A stretch of DNA of 64,000 bases from Methylocella silvestris (GTDB lineage: Bacteria > Pseudomonadota > Alphaproteobacteria > Rhizobiales > Beijerinckiaceae): positions 62,001 to 126,000 of the forward strand of contig NZ_PDZR01000004.1 in assembly GCF_002891535.1 (NCBI RefSeq), written 5' to 3'. Position numbers and translations under genes: made by a program. Below are positions 1 through 9,019 of the stretch, in pieces; within the stretch, counting starts at the first letter, position 1; every line of letters begins with the position of its first letter. Under the pieces are notes generated by a model, which saw nothing but the letters and a program-made list of their open reading frames with translations, was not told the origin of the DNA and made no database searches.

Positions 1-478
1 GCCCCCGCGCGCGCTCGGCGTCGAGATAGCCGTGCCCCGTGACGACAAGAAGACCGGCCGCTCCGACCGCCGCAGCGAGTTCGACGTCGGACCATTTATC
101 GCCGATCACGAACGACCGCGCCGGATCGAGATGGAGATCTCGCGCCGCTTCCTGGATCATGCCCGGCGCGGGCTTGCGGCACGCGCAATCCTCACCCGGC
201 CCATGCGGGCAGCGATACCACCCGGCGATCTCGACGCCCTCGCGCGCGAGCAAATCCCTGACCCGTTCCTGCACCGCGTCGGCCTGTTCGACCGAGAAAT
301 AGCCGCGTCCGATCCCCGATTGGTTGGAGACGACGACGAGGGGAAAGCCCCGCCGCGCCATCGCCTTCAACCCGTCCACGGCGCCGGGCAACAACCCGAC
401 CTGGTCTGGATCCGATGGATAATTCTTCTCGATAATGATCGTCCCGTCCCGATCGAGAAAAATCGCTGGCGAAAGCAT
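1..478 (-). CDS. gmhB: D-glycero-D-manno-heptose 1,7-bisphosphate 7-phosphatase (partial, 3' end outside window)
   Basis: Reading leftward from the ATG at 476-478 gives an open frame with no stop to the window edge (159 codons). It begins with the HAD motif FLDRDGT, has the GmhB-type stretch SNQSGIGRGYF near residue 52, a zinc-loop-like run (CPHGPGEDCACRKPAPGM, about residues 94-111) and the late HAD motif GDKWSDVELA. These features are typical of the family that dephosphorylates heptose bisphosphate in the cytosol during ADP-heptose synthesis for LPS core. The upstream neighbour is a family-9 glycosyltransferase, which fits a heptose locus. A histidinol-phosphatase-like HAD enzyme is the alternative, but the zinc-loop cysteines favour GmhB. 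Confidence 0.85.
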   Translation of the reverse strand, partial: MLSPAIFLDRDGTIIIEKNYPSDPDQVGLLPGAVDGLKAMARRGFPLVVVSNQSGIGRGYFSVEQADAVQERVRDLLAREGVEIAGWYRCPHGPGEDCACRKPAPGMIQEAARDLHLDPARSFVIGDKWSDVELAAAVGAAGLLVVTGHGYLDAERARG

Positions 479-564
479 GCGTAATCCTTGAGCTTAAGCT
501 GTCAAGCAACAATGGGGCCAGTGCAAATGGCCCTCTGCGAGCATCGGCGGCGGGCGGCGGCGCG

Positions 565-1707
565 CTACGTCCCGGCCTTCGGCGCGCCGGCCGGAATGGC
601 CGGCAGAACGTCGCGCACCTCATGAGCCATCTCCTCGACGCGAACCTTGTCGATGCCGTCGAGGCGATGAATGATTCGATGGTTTGGCCCATAGGGATGC
701 CAGCGGCGCGGTCGATTCAGCGCGCCGAAAGGCGCGACGCAGGTCACGCCCATTGCGGCGGCAAGATGCATCGGCCCCGAATCATGCCCGACAAACAGGC
801 TCGCCCGCGCCAGCGCCGCGGCGCTCTCACGGGGCGCAAGCCGTCCGCAAGAGTTGACGACAATTCCCGGCCATCCCGGCGTCACCTTCTCCACCGCTCC
901 GGCCTCGTCGGCGGCGCCAAGGAACAACAGCCCATAGCCGCCGTGCGAAGGGGCGAGATCCTTCAGCAGACGGCGCCAGTTCTCTTCGCCCCAATGATTG
1001 GCCGCAGATTTGCCGCCCATATTAACGCCGATGAAGCGGCCGCCGAGGAAAGGCGCGAGAGCCCTTTCTCCCGCCTCTTTTTCCGCGTCCGTGACCTTGA
1101 GATCCCAGTTCTTGCGGTCGTCGAGATCGATCGGTCCCAGCTTTCGGAGCGTGCGCGAAAGACGCACGCTTTCCATCGTGCCAAAACCTTCCGCGTCGTG
1201 AATGAGGATTTGGAGGTCATTTGCGAGCGGAGCGCCGATGATGCGCTTGATGCCGCTGAAACGGAAAAACAGCATGTCGCGAATGACGAGCAGGCGATTA
1301 AGCCGCGGCGTCAGATAGACTAGCGTCGTCGCCTCGAGAGACTTGAGGCGACGCGACAATTTCCACATTTCGCGGATAGAGCGCGTCTTGATGGGATAAT
1401 CGACGACGCCATGAATGAGACCAGAGCCGCCCAGGATCAGTTCGAGCGCGGCGGCTTTTTTGGAGACCGGGACATTGGTCAACACATAGCGCTCGGCGTC
1501 GGGAAACGCCTCCGCCAGCTTGTGGAAACAGGGCAATGCGACAACCGTGTCGCCGAGACTGCCGATTCGGTAGATCAGGATGCGCTGCTTGGCGTTGCCC
1601 TCGCCTTTGCCGGGAGCGGCGTCCGGCTCGGCCCTTCCCTGATAAGTCATGAGCGCCCCGGGATCATCGACGGTGACTTTGTTCAAGGCGTCGACCTCGT
1701 TCGGCAT
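565..1707 (-). CDS. glycosyltransferase family 9 (ADP-heptose:LPS heptosyltransferase-like)
   Basis: The protein of about 380 residues has the family-9 opening ILIYRIGSLGDTVVALPCF and the C-terminal block LFVGHDSGPMHLAAAMG, which binds the nucleotide-sugar donor in heptosyltransferases. GT9 enzymes transfer L-glycero-D-manno-heptose to the LPS inner core on the cytosolic face of the inner membrane. The open frame extends upstream to 1803, but I place the start at the ATG at 1705-1707 (MPNEVD), because the upstream stretch is Cys/Ala/Arg-rich and unlike the family. A second Met (MTYQG) about 18 codons further in is possible. The next gene downstream is gmhB, which supports heptose as the substrate. 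The exact acceptor (WaaC, WaaF or another) cannot be read from sequence. Confidence 0.85.
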   Translation of the reverse strand: MPNEVDALNKVTVDDPGALMTYQGRAEPDAAPGKGEGNAKQRILIYRIGSLGDTVVALPCFHKLAEAFPDAERYVLTNVPVSKKAAALELILGGSGLIHGVVDYPIKTRSIREMWKLSRRLKSLEATTLVYLTPRLNRLLVIRDMLFFRFSGIKRIIGAPLANDLQILIHDAEGFGTMESVRLSRTLRKLGPIDLDDRKNWDLKVTDAEKEAGERALAPFLGGRFIGVNMGGKSAANHWGEENWRRLLKDLAPSHGGYGLLFLGAADEAGAVEKVTPGWPGIVVNSCGRLAPRESAAALARASLFVGHDSGPMHLAAAMGVTCVAPFGALNRPRRWHPYGPNHRIIHRLDGIDKVRVEEMAHEVRDVLPAIPAGAPKAGT

Positions 1708-2219
1708 GATCGCGAAGATCCTTTGTGTTGTTCGCCAGCCCCTGCTTGCAGGACTTCGCCGCGAGCTTGCTATGCGCGCGCAAGCCGCGCAAGCCTTGAG
1801 CAAAACCCCGGACGCGCCGCGTTGTTCGATATTCTCAGGCTTCGGGCTGCACGGCCCCGACCCGGCGCCACGCTGCTCGCGCCTGTTGATCCTCTTGACT
1901 GATTTTTTTGGCTGCGGTCCGAACCGCCGGTCTGGAGACCGATATTATAACCCGGCACGCCGCGCCATTGACCGCGCGTCACAAGCTGTCGGCTGAATTT
2001 GCCTATCATAATCCGCGCTTGAAAAAAAGCGTGGCCGCAAGCTTGGCGGCAGGCGTTTCGCGCGCTTTGAAGGGTTTAGACGCCAGCGCTCGCGTCAAAG
2101 ATGCACATCTCGCCCACAGGGTTGATTCCCGCAAGCTTCGCCTCTGCTTATGCCAAATCGACGCGACAATCCGCCACACAATGCGCCCGGCGCCGCGTCG
2201 CCTCGGCCGGCGCGATGGG
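1708..2219. other. intergenic region between gmk and the heptosyltransferase gene
   Basis: Roughly 510 bases with no convincing gene. Small open frames on both strands here lack a recognisable domain and a Shine-Dalgarno site. It lies downstream of gmk and upstream of the heptosyltransferase, so it should hold the promoter of the latter. I could not pick a clear -35/-10 pair. Confidence 0.5.
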
Positions 2220-2939
2220 TTATTCCTGTTGCAGCAGGCCTTCGACGAAGGCGCCGATCGCCTGCGTCGAGCGGGCGGCGCGGCTGCGTTCGGCGGTGAC
2301 GATCGCCGCGAGGTCCCTGAACGCGCCCTGCAGATCGCTGTTGACCAGCACATAATCATACTGCGTCCAGCGGCGGATCTCGTTGCGGGCGTTCTCCAGC
2401 CTCTTGGCGATGACGTCGGGCGGATCTTCCGCGCGGCGTTCGAGCCGGGCGCGCAGCTCCTTCATCGACGGCGGCAGAATAAATATGGTGACGACATCGG
2501 CGCCAGCCTTTTGGCGCACCTGCTGGGCGCCCTGATAATCGATATCGAACAAGACATCGCGGCCCTCGGCGAGCACTTTGTCGACCGGCTCGCGCGGCGT
2601 CCCGTAACAATTGCCATGTACCTCCGCCCATTCGAGCAATTCGCCGCCATCACGCATCGCTTCGAATTTCTTGCGGGAAATGAAGCTGTAGTGAATGCCG
2701 TCGACCTCGCTCGAGCGGCGCGGCCGGGTCGTGACCGAGATCGACAGAGTGAGATCGAGCTCCTTGGTCTGCAGCAGCATGCGCGTCAGCGTGGTCTTGC
2801 CGGCGCCGGAGGGAGAGGACAGGATCAGCATGAAGCCGCGCCGCGGCGCGCCTTCTTGCAGCGCCTCCGCCAGCGCGACGTCTCCCTCGGCGACGTCCCC
2901 GACGCGCTGCGCATCTTCCGGCATAAGGCTACTCGACAT
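2220..2939 (-). CDS. gmk: guanylate kinase
   Basis: This cytosolic enzyme phosphorylates GMP to GDP. The P-loop LSSPSGAGKTTL is near residue 39. It is followed by the GMP-binding signature (SVTTRPRRSSEVDGIHY, then F and E in the lid segment) and the C-terminal motif NARNEIRRWTQYDYV. I chose the ATG at 2937-2939 (MSSSLMPEDAQ), which has AGG about six bases upstream and overlaps the yicC stop by 11 bases. A second ATG at 2922-2924 would give a four-base gap instead. With the first start the protein is 239 residues, slightly longer than E. coli Gmk. The yicC-gmk pair is widespread in proteobacteria. Confidence 0.95.
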   Translation of the reverse strand: MSSSLMPEDAQRVGDVAEGDVALAEALQEGAPRRGFMLILSSPSGAGKTTLTRMLLQTKELDLTLSISVTTRPRRSSEVDGIHYSFISRKKFEAMRDGGELLEWAEVHGNCYGTPREPVDKVLAEGRDVLFDIDYQGAQQVRQKAGADVVTIFILPPSMKELRARLERRAEDPPDVIAKRLENARNEIRRWTQYDYVLVNSDLQGAFRDLAAIVTAERSRAARSTQAIGAFVEGLLQQE

Positions 2940-3813
2940 TCTGAACCTGTTCGCGAAACTGCTCGATTTCGATGCGCAATTCCATGCCAATCGCGGTGAG
3001 CGCCGCGTCATTCGATTTGGCGCTGAGCGTATTGGCCTCGCGCGACATTTCCTGCGCCAGGAAATCGAGCTTGCGCCCGATCGGGCCTCCCCCGGCGATC
3101 AAGGCGCCTGCCGCACTGGCATGGGTCCCGAGCCGATCTAGCTCCTCGCGAATGTCGCCTTTGGCGGCAAGAATCGCGGCTTCTTGATGCAGTCTGTTTA
3201 GATCGAGACTCGTATTCTCGCAAAGCGCTTCCACGGCCTGACGCAGCCGCGCATTGATCGCCGCGGGCTGGCGCCCCGGGCAGGCGTCCGCCTCCTGCGT
3301 CAGAAGCGCGATTCGCGCCAGTCGCGCCTCCAACATCTTTCCGAGCGCCGCGCCCTCCGCGCGACGCATTACAACCAGCGCATCGAGCGCGTCGTCAAGA
3401 TTTTTGAGCGCGCCGAGGCGGGCCTCATCGAGTGCGGCTTCCGATTCAGGAGCATCGACCGTCTCGACGACGCCGCGCAGCGCGAGCAATCCGTCGAGCC
3501 TTGCGGGTGCGACGCCGGCCGGCAGATCGAGCCCTTGCACGGCGGCAAGGAGCTTGCCGAGCAGATCCTGATTGATGCGGATCTCGGGGCTTTCCGCCTC
3601 GCGCTTTGCCGATAAGGTCGCGTAGACGGTGCCGCGATGAAGTTTTTCGCCGAGGCGGCGGCGCGCCTCGGGCTCGATCGGATCAAAGCCCTGCGGCAGA
3701 CGCAGGCGCAGATCGAATCCCTTGGCGTTGACGGATTTCAGTTCGAAGGCCCAGCTATAGGCGCCGGCCCCTCCCGCGATCCGGGCGAAACCGGTCATGC
3801 TGGCGATCGTCAT
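2929..3813 (-). CDS. yicC: YicC/YloC family endoribonuclease
   Basis: The 294-residue protein opens with MTIASMTGFAR and ELKSVNAKGFDLRLRLP, the conserved N-terminus of the YicC family. It ends with the family block GRKLDFLAQEMSREANTLSAKS. E. coli YicC is an endoribonuclease affecting small-RNA turnover. The gene sits directly upstream of gmk with overlapping ends, the usual arrangement. It is about the normal length of the family and nothing looks truncated. Confidence 0.92.
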   Translation of the reverse strand: MTIASMTGFARIAGGAGAYSWAFELKSVNAKGFDLRLRLPQGFDPIEPEARRRLGEKLHRGTVYATLSAKREAESPEIRINQDLLGKLLAAVQGLDLPAGVAPARLDGLLALRGVVETVDAPESEAALDEARLGALKNLDDALDALVVMRRAEGAALGKMLEARLARIALLTQEADACPGRQPAAINARLRQAVEALCENTSLDLNRLHQEAAILAAKGDIREELDRLGTHASAAGALIAGGGPIGRKLDFLAQEMSREANTLSAKSNDAALTAIGMELRIEIEQFREQVQNVE

Positions 3814-3913
3814 TGTTTATGTTTGCGCCGGGCTCGAAGCCAAAGATGGAGCAATACATAGGCCGGGCGGACGCCGCGCTCAAGCGTCATGCCGGCGGCA
3901 GGAAAAAGCGCCC

Positions 3914-4846
3914 TCACTTCGGGAAATCAAGGCCCATTTCGCGGTAGCGCTCGGGATCATCGGCCCAGTTCTCGCGAACCTTGACGAACAAAAACAGATG
4001 CGCCTTCTGCTCGATCGCCTCGGAAATCTCCTTGCGGGCGGCGGTGCCGATCGCCTTGATGGTGCGGCCGCTCTCGCCGAGCACGATTTTCTTGTGGCCA
4101 TCGCGCATGACGAAAATCGTCTGCTCGATGCGAACCGAGCCGTCCGGCAACTCGGTCCAGATATCGGTCTCGACGGTAGACTGATAGGGCAGTTCGTCGT
4201 GCAGCCGCTCGAAGATTTTTTCGCGGGTGATTTCGGCGGCGAGCGAGCGCATCGGCGCGTCGGAAATCTGATCTTCCGGATAATGCCAAGGACCCGGCGG
4301 CATCAAAGCGGCGAGCTGGCGGCGCATGGTTTCGACGCCATAGCCGCGCAGGGCCGAAATCATGAAAGTATGATCGAACGCGAGCCTTTCATTGAACTGC
4401 GCGGCGATGTCGAGCAGTTTTGGCGGCTCGACCGTGTCGATCTTGTTGATGACGAGAATTTTCGCCGCCCTGACGTCGGCGAGCCGCGCCAGGATCGCCT
4501 CGACGTCTTCGTCGAGGCCTTTGCGCGCATCGATCAGCAGGGCGACGGCGTCGGCGTCGCCCGCCCCGCCCCAGGCCGAGGTGACCATCGCCCGGTCGAG
4601 CCTGCGCCTTGGCGCGAAAATGCCCGGCGTGTCGACGAAGATGATCTGCGCGTCGCCCTCAATGGCGATGCCGCGCACCTGCGCGCGCGTCGTCTGCGCC
4701 TTACGCGAGACGATCGAGACTTTCGCGCCGACGAGTTGATTGATCAGCGTCGATTTGCCCGCGTTCGGCGCGCCGATCAGGGCGACGAAGCCGCAGCGCG
4801 CCGCCTGCCCGCCGCCGCCCGCGATTTGCTTGTGATCCTCGCTCAT
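3914..4846 (-). CDS. era: GTPase Era (16S rRNA/30S maturation)
   Basis: Era binds the 3' end of 16S rRNA and helps 30S assembly. The 310-residue protein has G1 GAPNAGKSTLIN (about residues 26-37), G3 DTPGIF, G4 NKID and a C-terminal KH domain (around DGHKKIVLGESGRTIKAIG). The start ATG overlaps the rnc stop by four bases, indicating translational coupling. The N-terminal 20 residues are a short Gly-rich extension. Alphaproteobacteria often have recO next; here yicC follows after 100 bases. Confidence 0.96.
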   Translation of the reverse strand: MSEDHKQIAGGGGQAARCGFVALIGAPNAGKSTLINQLVGAKVSIVSRKAQTTRAQVRGIAIEGDAQIIFVDTPGIFAPRRRLDRAMVTSAWGGAGDADAVALLIDARKGLDEDVEAILARLADVRAAKILVINKIDTVEPPKLLDIAAQFNERLAFDHTFMISALRGYGVETMRRQLAALMPPGPWHYPEDQISDAPMRSLAAEITREKIFERLHDELPYQSTVETDIWTELPDGSVRIEQTIFVMRDGHKKIVLGESGRTIKAIGTAARKEISEAIEQKAHLFLFVKVRENWADDPERYREMGLDFPK

Positions 4847-5550
4847 GCCGCGCCTTTCCGGTCGCCGGGATCGACGATTTTTTCCCGCGTCAGAAAGGCC
4901 GCCGCCGCCGCCTGCTCCGCGAGACGCTTGGCGAGACCCCTCGCTTCAGCCTGCTGAAAGCCGGAGATCTCGACCGAAATGGTAAATTCCGGCGCATGGT
5001 CCGGTCCGGTCCGGGCGGTCTCGCGGTAGGACGGCGGCGGCAAGCCGCGCGCCTGCGCCCATTCCTGCAAGGTCGTCTTCGGATCACGCAAAGGCCGGCG
5101 CGGCGAGCGCATACGCGGCTCAAAGGCTTGCGTCACCACCAATTGGGCCGGCGCGAAGCCGCCGTCCAGAAAAACGGCGCCAATAATCGACTCGCACACG
5201 TCGCCAAGGATCGCCCGATTGACCGAGGCGTTCTGCTTTTCGCTTTCGCCGACCCGCACAAAGGCCTCGACGCCCCATTCGAGCGCGACCTCGGCGCAGC
5301 TTTCCTTGCGCACGAGATCGGCGAGGCGGCGCGATAACTCGCCCTCGTCCGCGTCGGGAAAAGCGGCGTAGAGCATATTCGCGACGATGACGCCCAGAAC
5401 GCGGTCGCCAAGAAACTCAAGCCGCTGATAGCTGACGCGTTTGCCCTGCGCCGCGCTGACATGGGTGAGCGCGGCCTCGATCAGGTCCGCCGCCGAAAAA
5501 CGATGACCGATGCGCGCCTCGAGCGCGCTCAAATCCGGAGCTGCGGCCAT
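4843..5550 (-). CDS. rnc: ribonuclease III
   Basis: This dsRNA-specific endonuclease processes rRNA precursors. It has the signature RLEFLGDRVLG, the second catalytic block GDVCESIIGAVFLDGG, and a C-terminal double-stranded RNA-binding domain starting near DPKTTLQEWAQARG. I place the start at the ATG at 5548-5550 (MAAAPDLSALE), two bases after the lepB stop. A longer open frame runs back into lepB but is not family-like. It lies in the lepB-rnc-era operon and is about 235 residues long, normal for the family. Confidence 0.95.
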   Translation of the reverse strand: MAAAPDLSALEARIGHRFSAADLIEAALTHVSAAQGKRVSYQRLEFLGDRVLGVIVANMLYAAFPDADEGELSRRLADLVRKESCAEVALEWGVEAFVRVGESEKQNASVNRAILGDVCESIIGAVFLDGGFAPAQLVVTQAFEPRMRSPRRPLRDPKTTLQEWAQARGLPPPSYRETARTGPDHAPEFTISVEISGFQQAEARGLAKRLAEQAAAAAFLTREKIVDPGDRKGAA

Positions 5551-5552
5551 CG

Positions 5553-6344
5553 CTAATGCACGGGCTTCAGCATCCGGTCCCAACGCACGGTCCAAGGCCA
5601 CTCCCAGAACGCCCATGCCGGGGCGCCCTTGCCGACAGAGAAGAAAATAAGCTCGGCGCGGCCGACAAAATTGTCAAACGGCACATAGCCGACGCCGCCC
5701 TGATCTGGCGAAACGCGGCTGTCGGTTGAATTGTCGCGATTGTCGCCCATCATGAAATAATGCTCGGGCGGGACGATGAACGCCTGCGTGTTGTCGTTGA
5801 AGCCGGAATCGCCCTGAATCTCAATGATGGTGTGCTTGACGCCGCCAGGCAGCGTCTCCTCATAGGTCGGGACATCCGTCTCGCGGCCGTAGAAATCTTC
5901 CGTATGGGCCTTGGCGATCGGCTCGCGCGGCACGAGCTCATCGTTGATAAAAAGCCGTCCGTCCTTCATCTGGATCTTGTCGCCGGGAAGGCCGATCACG
6001 CGCTTGATGTAATCCGTCTGGCCGTCGCGCGGCAGTTTGAACACGGCGACGTCGCCGCGTTTCGGCGGAGAGGCAAAAACCCGCCCGTGAAACAGATCCG
6101 GGCTGAACGGAATCGAGTGACGCGAATAGCCATAGGCGTATTTCGAGACGAACAGATAATCGCCGATCAGAAGGGTCGGGATCATCGAGCCTGACGGAAT
6201 ATTGAACGGCTGGAACAGAAAAGTCCGGACGACGAGCGCGATCAGCAGGGCCTGAAGCACGACCTTGACGGTCTCGCCGATCCCGCCTTCGGCCCGGGGC
6301 TTAACCTGGGCCGCCTTTTCATTCAACCGCACTGGCTCTGTCAT
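5553..6344 (-). CDS. lepB: signal peptidase I
   Basis: This inner-membrane serine protease removes signal peptides from secreted proteins. One hydrophobic segment (VVLQALLIALVVRTFLF, about residues 27-43) precedes the catalytic-serine block IPSGSMIPTLLIGDY. The catalytic-lysine block DYIKRVIGLPGD and the box YFMMGDNRDNSTDSR follow. At 263 residues it is typical of alphaproteobacterial LepB. It is followed directly by rnc and era. The region upstream, between acpS and lepB, carries a dispersed repeat (6367-6470). Confidence 0.96.
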   Translation of the reverse strand: MTEPVRLNEKAAQVKPRAEGGIGETVKVVLQALLIALVVRTFLFQPFNIPSGSMIPTLLIGDYLFVSKYAYGYSRHSIPFSPDLFHGRVFASPPKRGDVAVFKLPRDGQTDYIKRVIGLPGDKIQMKDGRLFINDELVPREPIAKAHTEDFYGRETDVPTYEETLPGGVKHTIIEIQGDSGFNDNTQAFIVPPEHYFMMGDNRDNSTDSRVSPDQGGVGYVPFDNFVGRAELIFFSVGKGAPAWAFWEWPWTVRWDRMLKPVH

Positions 6345-6366
6345 TCAACTCGTCTCTCAAGGAGGC

Positions 6367-6470
6367 TAGAGCGCTGTCATAATTCGCGAAGTTGCGAAGA
6401 CGCTCTATCTGTTTGTTTCAACGCATTTTATTTTCGCAAAAATCGGCAACTCTTGCGGAAAATGCTCTGG
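6367..6470 (+). repeat. dispersed intergenic element, copy A
   Basis: The core at about 6400-6469 aligns over about 55 bases with the copy at 58441-58505 and more loosely with the copies at 62873-62942 and 21813-21881 (the last inverted). Shared parts are a left end with AGAGCG or CGCT, an AACGCAT-like centre and a right end reading ATGCTCT. Copy A also has TAGAGCG at 6367-6373 and its inverted complement CGCTCTA at 6401-6407. All four copies are intergenic. It resembles the short palindromic extragenic elements common in Hyphomicrobiales. Confidence 0.7.
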
Positions 6471-6634
6471 AAATCGGCTTGGCGTCGCGCTCGAGCAGCA
6501 TCTTGCGCATTGTCACGACCCGCGCCAAAAACTCGGCCGCAAGCCGCCGCAGCATTGCGGCAACCTGATGGAAGACCGCTCCTTACCATGCGTCGAAACC
6601 GCGGTACAGGGCGTCCAGCATCGGGGCGCCCGCA

Positions 6635-7072
6635 TCAGGCCTCGAACACATCTGGCGGCTGCAGCAAAGCGTCGGGGTCTTCAAGCGCTTCGATGATGAC
6701 CTGCGCCTGCGCCCATGGATATTCGTCGGTGATGGAAAGATGCAAGACCGGGCGGCAGCCGAGCGGGGTCATGCTTTTGAGTCGGCGCAGCGCCCCTCCG
6801 GTGAGGCTGAAGGTGGGTTTTCCCGACGGCAGATTGACGACGCCCATTTCACGCCAGGCGACGCCAAAGCGCAGCCCCGTCCCCAGCGCTTTCGAGCAGG
6901 CCTCCTTGGCCGCGAATCGCTTCGCGTAGGAGGCCGCGCGCCCTGCCCGTCCGTCGGATTTCGCGCGCTCGATCTCGGTGAAGCAGCGCTTCGTGAAGCG
7001 CTCGCCGAACCGCGTGAGCGAATCCTCGATGCGGCGGATGTCGCAGATATCGACGCCGAAGCCGATGATCAC
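6635..7072 (-). CDS. acpS: holo-[acyl-carrier-protein] synthase
   Basis: AcpS transfers 4'-phosphopantetheine from CoA to acyl carrier proteins. The protein begins [15 protein letters not shown] and carries the second family motif [18 protein letters not shown] place the start at the GTG at 7070-7072, which overlaps the pdxJ stop as GTGA, a coupled arrangement. The frame stays open further upstream inside pdxJ, but that is antisense-like noise. The length of 145 residues is normal. The carrier protein encoded at 52967-53209 would need this or a similar enzyme. Confidence 0.93.
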   Translation of the reverse strand: MIIGFGVDICDIRRIEDSLTRFGERFTKRCFTEIERAKSDGRAGRAASYAKRFAAKEACSKALGTGLRFGVAWREMGVVNLPSGKPTFSLTGGALRRLKSMTPLGCRPVLHLSITDEYPWAQAQVIIEALEDPDALLQPPDVFEA

Positions 7073-7848
7073 GGATGCTCTCCATGCGCCCCTTGAGACG
7101 CTTTCGCCCGGCCGGCGGCGATCGCTTCCCGCATGGTTCTGATCGCCTCGGGCAGCCCGATGAAGATCGCCTCGCTCACGAGAAAATGACCGATGTTGAG
7201 CTCGGCGATCTGCGGCAGCGCCGAAATCGTGGCGGCGGTCGCAAAATCGAGCCCATGGCCGGCGTGACATTCGAGGCCAAGGTTTTCCGCCATCGTCGCG
7301 GCAGCCTCGATGCGCAGGAATTCCTGCGCGGCGCGCTCCTTCTCGCAATGGGCGAGCGCGTCGCACCAGGAGCCGGTATGCAATTCGACGACGGGAGCGC
7401 CGATCGACTTCGCCGCCTCGACAGCGCTTTTGCCTGGCTCGATGAATAGAGACACGCGCACTCCGGCCTTGCCAAGCTCCGCCGTGACCAGTTTCAGATG
7501 ATCGTGGCCATCGAGCACATTGAGACCGCCCTCCGTCGTGCGTTCGCTGCGCCGCTCGGGCACGAGGCAACAGGCATGCGGTCGCGTCGCGATGGCGATC
7601 GCCACCATCTCATTGGTCGCGGCCATCTCGAAATTAAGCGGGACGGAGATTTCCCGCTTCAGGCGCGCCATGTCCTCGTCGCGAATGTGGCGGCGATCCT
7701 CGCGCAGATGGGCGGTTATGCCGTCGGCGCCCGCGGCGATGGCGACAAGGGCGGCGCGGACGGGATCGGGAAAGACCGCGCCGCGCGCATTGCGCAGGGT
7801 GGCGACATGATCGACGTTGACGCCAAGGCGGGGAATTTTGTGGGACAT
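7069..7848 (-). CDS. pdxJ: pyridoxine 5'-phosphate synthase
   Basis: PdxJ condenses 1-deoxyxylulose 5-phosphate with 3-amino-2-oxopropyl phosphate, the last ring-forming step of DXP-dependent vitamin B6 synthesis. The protein begins [18 protein letters not shown] and contains [32 protein letters not shown] and the late glycine/histidine block [12 protein letters not shown], all family marks. I start it at the ATG at 7846-7848 (MSHKIPRLG) rather than at the upstream end of the frame (7920). The pdxJ-acpS-lepB-rnc-era order is a classical proteobacterial operon. Confidence 0.95.
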   Translation of the reverse strand: MSHKIPRLGVNVDHVATLRNARGAVFPDPVRAALVAIAAGADGITAHLREDRRHIRDEDMARLKREISVPLNFEMAATNEMVAIAIATRPHACCLVPERRSERTTEGGLNVLDGHDHLKLVTAELGKAGVRVSLFIEPGKSAVEAAKSIGAPVVELHTGSWCDALAHCEKERAAQEFLRIEAAATMAENLGLECHAGHGLDFATAATISALPQIAELNIGHFLVSEAIFIGLPEAIRTMREAIAAGRAKASQGAHGEHP

Positions 7849-7938
7849 GGTTTTTGAACGCTCTTGCGCCGCTGCGGGCGGCGAGCGCATGCGCTTATCA
7901 TGAATTGGCCGCCGCGCCATCCGAAAGGGCGCCGGCGA

Positions 7939-8721
7939 TCACTCCGTCAGGACACGCGAAAAGTTCTTTGCTTTTGCAAAGGCGCTGGACTGCCCCGCGT
8001 CGATCCGTGCCGAGCTTATGTCGAGGCCCGTGAGATCGGCGTCCTTGAAAACCGCGCCACGAAAATCGGCGCCGCTGGCGTCGGCCCCAGCCAGTGAGGC
8101 GCCCGTGAAATTCGCCCCGACGAATTTGGAAAACTGCAAATCATCGCGCGACAGATTGGCGCCTGAAAAATCCGCTCCGCTCAAATCGGCCGACTTCAGC
8201 ACGGCCCGGATGAGGCCCATGGATTGATTCTGCATGTCGGCGGAGAGATTGGCGCCGATGAATTTGGCGTTACGCATGCTCGCTCCGGACATGTCGGCGG
8301 TGATGCGAGACCTGGACAGATCCGCGCCCTCAAAATTCGCGCCGCGCAGCTGGCTGGCAAAAAGACCCGCGCCGCGCAGGCTCGCGCCCGAAAAATTCGC
8401 CTTGAGCGCCCAGGCCTGATCGAGCACAGCGCCGTCGAGCTTGCCGCCGGCAAAATTCGCGTTATTCATCCGCGCCGCGCGGAAATTAACGCCGGAAAGA
8501 TCGAGGTTCGACAGATCGAGGCCGTTCAGGCTTTTGTTCGAAAAATCCGGCCGGCGGCCAACGTTCTTCAGCGCCGCCTCCACGTCGGCGCGGGTCATTT
8601 CCGCCTTTGTGAACATGGGACTCGCCAGATCGACCTGGCTCATCATGTCCTGCGCGCGCAACACGCGTAGGGGCGTTGACGCAAGCGCGACGATCAGAAC
8701 GCAGCGAAGACGAGTTTTCAT
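7939..8721 (-). CDS. exported pentapeptide-repeat protein
   Basis: The 260-residue protein starts with a signal peptide (MKTRLRCVLIVALASTPL, likely cut near LRAQ). From about residue 60 onward it consists almost wholly of A(D/N)(L/F)xx pentapeptides, such as SNLDLSGVNF and ANFAGGKLDG. Such repeats form a right-handed quadrilateral beta-helix. Many family members are cytosolic; the signal peptide places this one in the periplasm or outside. Its function is not known to me. It lies about 90 bases upstream of pdxJ on the same strand and may be its own unit. Confidence 0.85.
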   Translation of the reverse strand: MKTRLRCVLIVALASTPLRVLRAQDMMSQVDLASPMFTKAEMTRADVEAALKNVGRRPDFSNKSLNGLDLSNLDLSGVNFRAARMNNANFAGGKLDGAVLDQAWALKANFSGASLRGAGLFASQLRGANFEGADLSRSRITADMSGASMRNAKFIGANLSADMQNQSMGLIRAVLKSADLSGADFSGANLSRDDLQFSKFVGANFTGASLAGADASGADFRGAVFKDADLTGLDISSARIDAGQSSAFAKAKNFSRVLTE

Positions 8722-9019
8722 GGCGCGCTCCCCTTTTTGGCGAGCATATCACTCTTTGCATAAACCGCTTGGGCTGTGGGCCCCGCGACGCGCACTGCGA
8801 CATCCACATATTTTGCGCAAGCCTAAGCTTAAGCCACGTAAACGTCCGGCGCCTCGCAATAATAAAGACAGAATAACGCGGACAATGGGGCGCGGCAGGA
8901 GAGCAGATCTCAAGATTGCCCCCTGCAGCGATCAAACGTACAATATAAGCGTGAAATACAACTGAAATATTTCGAAAATTATCAACAATACTTTGACACC
9001 CAGCGGGAGGGTCGAGCGC

